From: a virus
Virus record (IMG/VR): IMGVR_UViG_3300032242_001662
Location: 1-26,474 of that record
Length of the DNA: 26,474 bases
Reading direction: 5' to 3' (one strand)
The notes beneath the pieces are model-generated. The model searched no databases and was not told the origin of the DNA. It saw only the letters and a program-made list of their open reading frames with translations. Both the position numbers and the translations under genes were made by a program. Of the stretch, positions 23,168 to 26,474 are shown piece by piece; the stretch's first letter is position 1; the number at the start of each line of letters is the position of its first letter.

Positions 23168-24391
23168 ATGCCAAGACTATCTCTTTATAAACCAGAAAAA
23201 GGTGCCGATTTTAAATTCCTCGATCGTTTGATTAATGAGCAATTTCAAGTCGGTGGCACCGATGTGTTTGTACACAAATACCTAGGACCTGTTGACCCAG
23301 CAGAGGGCGATGCTTCTCCTAGTAAACCTGTTAACACAAACCCTATACCAGAATTAGGAATACAAGATCTTATATTCATGGAGAACAGAGATAGACACTA
23401 CGATCCCGATGTTTATGTGATCAGAGGCATTTATACTATGCAAGACTTAGATTTTAACCTAAGTCAATTCGGTATGTTTTTAAGCAATGACAACATCTTA
23501 ATTACATTCCATCTAAGACATAATGTTGATACATTGGGCCGTAAAATTATGCCTGGTGATGTGATCGAACTTCCTCACTTAAAAGATGAGTACGCTTTAG
23601 ATGATAGTCTTGTTGCATTGAAAAGATTTTATGTTGTACAGGATGTAAGTCGTCCTGCAAGTGGTTATAGTCCTACTTGGTACCCGCACCTTGTACGTGC
23701 TAAGTGTGTACCGTTAGTAGACAGCCAAGAATTTAGCGAAATCCTTAACGCCGATAGTGGTGCAGGAGACGGCAGTACTTTACGAGATTTGATCAGTACC
23801 TATCAGAAGAGCATTGACATCAACAATCAAATTATTGAGCAGGCCGATGCCGATGTGCCTACTAGCGGATTCAATACGAAAAATTTGTATGTATTGCCTA
23901 TCAGTACCAGTACAGGATTGATCAATGTAGCCGATGCATCCACTGCCGGATCATTAAATGCGATCGGAGACGCTGGTATTACGCAGGCCATGTTGGATGC
24001 CAGTGTTGTCTTAGAAACTCCTACACAGAACGTTTATGTGGGATACTTAACCGGGGATGGAAAACCACCTAACGGTGCTCCATACGGATTTGGTATTAAT
24101 TTTCCAACTAACCCGGTCACCGGACAATACTATCTAAGAACAGATTATTTGCCAAATAGATTGTTTAGATACGATGGTAATCTATGGGTCAAATATGAAG
24201 ACAATGTTCGTATGACACTAAACAACTTCGGTAGTCAAGACGTTGCTAGTGGAACATTCGCTGGAAAAGCTGTAAGACAAACACAGAAGACCAGTTTCAT
24301 CAACAATACCAATACATCCACTATCGCAGGACAGGTAGTAGTAGAACGTCAGGCATTGAGCAAAGTGTTAAAACCAAAGGCGGATAATTAA
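23168..24391 (+). CDS. 14: Neck protein gp14, C-terminally extended (407 aa)
   Basis: gp14 is the second neck component. Residues 1-195 carry the family pattern: MPRLSLYKPEKGADFKFLDR, VGGTDVFVHKYLGP, IQDLIFMENRDRHYDPDVY, LDFNLSQFGMFLSND, LGRKIMPGDVIELPHLKDEY and PTWYPHLVRAKC, ending PLVDSQEFSEIL. The rest (about 200-407) is longer than in T4 gp14 (256). It contains a tryptophan module GQYYLRTDYLPNRLFRYDGN (319-338) followed by LWVKYED. I chose the ATG at 23168 because the exact late promoter sits directly before it. An in-frame extension upstream would run across the promoter and into the divergent gene. Confidence 0.88.
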   Translation: MPRLSLYKPEKGADFKFLDRLINEQFQVGGTDVFVHKYLGPVDPAEGDASPSKPVNTNPIPELGIQDLIFMENRDRHYDPDVYVIRGIYTMQDLDFNLSQFGMFLSNDNILITFHLRHNVDTLGRKIMPGDVIELPHLKDEYALDDSLVALKRFYVVQDVSRPASGYSPTWYPHLVRAKCVPLVDSQEFSEILNADSGAGDGSTLRDLISTYQKSIDINNQIIEQADADVPTSGFNTKNLYVLPISTSTGLINVADASTAGSLNAIGDAGITQAMLDASVVLETPTQNVYVGYLTGDGKPPNGAPYGFGINFPTNPVTGQYYLRTDYLPNRLFRYDGNLWVKYEDNVRMTLNNFGSQDVASGTFAGKAVRQTQKTSFINNTNTSTIAGQVVVERQALSKVLKPKADN

Positions 24392-24392
24392 A

Positions 24393-25814
24393 ATGGATTT
24401 TTTCTATGACGGTCAGGTAAGGAGATACCTTACTCAATTTATGAGAATCATGAGCAACTTTTATGTTAAAGATGCCAAAGGTCAACTTACTCGTGTGCCG
24501 GTAAGATACGGAGATGTTAATCGTCAAACTGCCAGTGTGTTAAAGAAGAACAGTGAGAATACGATTCCTTCTGCCCCGTTTATCAGTTGCTATATTAAAG
24601 ATCTGCAATTTGATCGTGCTAGAGTACAAGACCCTAGTTTTATCAGCAAGGTTAATATACGTGAAAGAGCTACCGATCCTACTACAGGGCAATATTTAAA
24701 TCAACAGGGTGCTAATTACACCGTAGAAAAAATGATGCCCACTCCATATCTAGCAGATTTTGCCGCAGACCTATGGACTGCCAATACTGAACAAAAATTA
24801 CAGTTGTGGGAACAGATAGCAGTCTTATTCAATCCAAGTTTAGAATTGCAAACCACAGACAATTATATCGACTGGACCAGTATCAGTGTGCTGACTTTGA
24901 AGAGTCAAAATTGGACCAGCAGATCTATTCCTGCAGGTCTAGAGCAGGACATCGATATCCTAAGTATGATATTCGAAACACACGTATGGATCACTCCGCC
25001 TGCTAAAGTTAAACAATTGGGTATCATTACCAAGGTCATAGCCAACGCGGCTGCTGTGGCCCAAGGAACTATCGCCAGCGATTTTTCAAACCCCTACAGT
25101 GTTATCACAGGGGCTGATGTATTTTCGACCAATGCTTTCAGTACCATAGTCACACCTGGCAATTTTGCTCTATTGGTTTTAAACAGTGTTGCTACGCTAG
25201 AAGCTAACAACGGACAGGGTAGTGTGATAAACATAGAAGTTCCGGGTATACAAAACAGTTGGTTAAAATTATTAGATCTATATCCCGGGCAATTCCGTGC
25301 AGGCCTAAGTCAGTTGAGATTAACTAAACCTGACGGTAATGAAATCGTTGCCTATATAAGTTTAGATCCAACAGACGAAAAAAGAATGTTGTTGAACATC
25401 GACCAAGATACTGTACCTAGCAATACTGTAATTACCAGCACATTTAATCCTTCAGGCAGAGGTACGATTGATGCCATCATAAATCCAGAAACCTATCATC
25501 CTTTAAACGTTGCATCTGGTACTAGATTTTTAATATTAGAAGACCTAAATGTTAATCCTGAATACGGTGATGTTAATTATAGCGGACCAGAAGCTTGGAA
25601 AAATGCCGGTGGTACAGATCCACAAATACACGCTAACAACATCGCAGAGTGGGACGGAACACACTGGGTGACTGTATTCAATTCTGCCGAGACTACTGCA
25701 CTAACATACATAACTAACTCATATACTGGAGTCCAGTATAAGTGGGACGGCGTTAGCTGGTCCAAGAGTTATGAAGGTGTGTACGACAAGGCATTATGGC
25801 GTCTAATATTGTAA
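24393..25814 (+). CDS. 15: Tail sheath terminator/stabiliser gp15, extended (473 aa)
   Basis: gp15 caps the sheath and joins tail to head. The N-terminal 215 residues show the family pattern: FFYDGQVRRYLTQFMRIMSN, RVPVRYGDVNRQ, PSAPFISCYIKDLQFDRARV, NQQGANYTVEKMMPTPY, LWEQIAVLFNPSLELQTTDN and THVWITPPAKVKQLGII. T4 gp15 is 272 residues. Here about 250 extra residues follow, with an immunoglobulin-like beta-rich stretch and two W-D-G-x-x-W modules (420-426 and 450-455) close to the end. The gene starts one base after gp14's stop, with GCGGA about eight bases upstream of the ATG. The Nudix gene begins inside its last codons. Confidence 0.88.
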   Translation: MDFFYDGQVRRYLTQFMRIMSNFYVKDAKGQLTRVPVRYGDVNRQTASVLKKNSENTIPSAPFISCYIKDLQFDRARVQDPSFISKVNIRERATDPTTGQYLNQQGANYTVEKMMPTPYLADFAADLWTANTEQKLQLWEQIAVLFNPSLELQTTDNYIDWTSISVLTLKSQNWTSRSIPAGLEQDIDILSMIFETHVWITPPAKVKQLGIITKVIANAAAVAQGTIASDFSNPYSVITGADVFSTNAFSTIVTPGNFALLVLNSVATLEANNGQGSVINIEVPGIQNSWLKLLDLYPGQFRAGLSQLRLTKPDGNEIVAYISLDPTDEKRMLLNIDQDTVPSNTVITSTFNPSGRGTIDAIINPETYHPLNVASGTRFLILEDLNVNPEYGDVNYSGPEAWKNAGGTDPQIHANNIAEWDGTHWVTVFNSAETTALTYITNSYTGVQYKWDGVSWSKSYEGVYDKALWRLIL

Positions 25815-26236
25815 ATAAAATCGTTTGTAGTGGTGGGTTATTTCTTGCCAAGGATACTAAAAGGTTCTTGCTGTTGTTGCGCACACAGGGCAAGACTGCC
25901 GGAACTTGGGGCCTTGTAGGCGGAAAGAAAGAACCTGCTGATCTAACAGCCTTTGACGCACTGACTCGAGAAATTTCAGAAGAAGTAGGCACGACTCCTG
26001 AAATAAGAAAAGCTGTTCCTCTAGAATTGTTTACCAGCAATGACCAAAATTTCCAATACAACACCTATGTATTGATAGTAGACAAAGAATTTATCCCTGT
26101 GCTCAATGAAGAACATCAGGGATATGCTTGGGTAGATTTTAATGTTTGGCCTAAGCCCTTACATCAAGGTGTTAAAAATAGTCTTACCAACAAGACTATA
26201 AAAACTAAAATAGAAGTTTTGTTAGAATTAATCTAA
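25796..26236 (+). CDS. Nudix hydrolase with slightly altered Nudix box
   Basis: Nudix enzymes hydrolyse nucleoside diphosphates linked to another group. This 146-residue protein has the fold pattern: KIVCSGGLFLAKDTKRFLLL, GTWGLVGGKKEP (37-48) and the catalytic core REISEEVG at 58-65, then a beta sheet with YNTYVLIVD and YAWVDFNVWP. The canonical box is G-x5-E-x7-REUxEExGU. Here the segment between GGKKEP and REISEE is one residue longer and the glutamate position reads Asp/Leu, so substrate or activity may differ. It overlaps the end of gp15 by 19 bases, with no strong ribosome site. The 3' end overlaps the glycosyltransferase tail to tail by nine bases. Confidence 0.85.
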   Translation: MASNIVNKIVCSGGLFLAKDTKRFLLLLRTQGKTAGTWGLVGGKKEPADLTAFDALTREISEEVGTTPEIRKAVPLELFTSNDQNFQYNTYVLIVDKEFIPVLNEEHQGYAWVDFNVWPKPLHQGVKNSLTNKTIKTKIEVLLELI

Positions 26237-26474
26237 TAGGTCGGGACCAAATGCCCAGGTACCTAAGTGTCTTGTTTCCATACTGAGCTGTGTATCGACT
26301 TTTAACTGATATCCGGCTTCTGCCATCTTCATACAAAAATCCATATCTTCACCTAGGTGATCATTGCTTTCCTCAGTCCAGTGGAATTCGAACCAAGGTT
26401 TAGGAATTTTTTCTAGAGCTTCTGTCTTGACCAACATACAACCCATTCCCATACCTTCAACTGGAACTAGGTCC
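26228..26474 (-). CDS. Glycosyltransferase family 2-like protein (partial, C-terminal part)
   Basis: The frame is open at the right edge, so only the last 82 residues are seen. They contain GMGCMLVKTEALEKIPKPWF, then GEDMDFCMKMAEAGYQLKVD and ETRHLGTWAFGPDLL. The hydrophobic loop, the Glu-Asp of GED as the likely catalytic base and the A-G-Y ... V-D-T segment are typical of the C-terminal half of GT-A glycosyltransferases in phages. The acceptor and donor are not visible. It lies tail to tail with the Nudix gene. Together with hldD and the cupin at the other edge it fits a phage with glycan-modifying functions, although these are 25 kb apart in this window. Confidence 0.75.
   Translation of the reverse strand, partial: DLVPVEGMGMGCMLVKTEALEKIPKPWFEFHWTEESNDHLGEDMDFCMKMAEAGYQLKVDTQLSMETRHLGTWAFGPDLLD

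Noticed and set aside
26218-26236. Inverted repeat TTAGA...TCTAA at the end of the Nudix gene as a terminator
   Set aside because: The stem is five A/T-rich pairs with no T run on either strand.
1-26474. tRNA genes, CRISPR arrays, insertion sequences or integrase/attachment sites
   Set aside because: The coding density leaves no gap of 300 bases, and I saw no cloverleaf, spaced direct repeats, transposase or integrase motifs by eye.

Overview
This window is a piece of a T4-like myovirus genome. The sequence shows a dense, AT-rich, almost gapless gene layout with ATGA/TAATG start-stop overlaps, a near-complete recombination set (gp32, UvsX, UvsY, UvsW), both terminase subunits (gp16, gp17), sheath (gp18) and tube (gp19), neck and sheath-terminator proteins (gp13-, gp14- and gp15-like), and T4-type late promoters. 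Protein sizes and local gene order look more like marine T4-like phages of cyanobacteria, Pelagibacter or methylotrophs than like enteric T4. The host cannot be fixed from this sequence.

Layout, following the leftward (minus-strand) transcription that covers most of the window. Divergent late promoters sit at 23140-23167. To the left lie gp13-like neck protein, dNMP kinase (with its own sigma70-type promoter), tail sheath gp18, tail tube gp19, a tube-like baseplate protein, a small unknown, head completion nuclease-fold gp4, terminase small subunit gp16, two unknown proteins with capsid-targeting-like or glycine-zipper features, terminase large subunit gp17, a possible sulfotransferase-like protein and a 766-residue unknown late protein. 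A strong terminator (about 8582-8622) then separates this late block from a replication/recombination block: gp32, UvsX, an acidic small protein, UvsY, a 395-residue UvsW-associated unknown and UvsW. Next come small unknowns including a probable clamp-loader small subunit and a zinc-finger protein. The block ends with a cupin and a truncated HldD-like heptose epimerase at the left edge. To the right of 23168 the plus strand carries gp14, gp15 and a Nudix protein, and the minus-strand C-terminus of a glycosyltransferase meets them at the right edge. A lone plus-strand HNH/zinc-ribbon gene (21380-21715) interrupts the leftward block.

The most striking signal is regulatory. At least six late genes have the T4-type late box (nTAAATA) placed only 5-7 bases before the ATG and no Shine-Dalgarno sequence. 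With T4 initiation geometry their mRNAs would be leaderless or nearly so. Genes that follow another gene in an operon mostly keep strong AAGGAG-type sites, apart from a few translationally coupled starts. Other notable points are a sheath protein about 360 residues longer than T4's that contains repeated 'G-x-[LI]-W ... W-x-G-x-x-W' modules, which recur in gp14 and gp15; an internal-protein candidate whose first 11 residues resemble the T4 capsid targeting sequence; shared peptide motifs in the two large unknown late proteins; and a hairpin over the dNMP kinase start that only read-through transcripts would contain.
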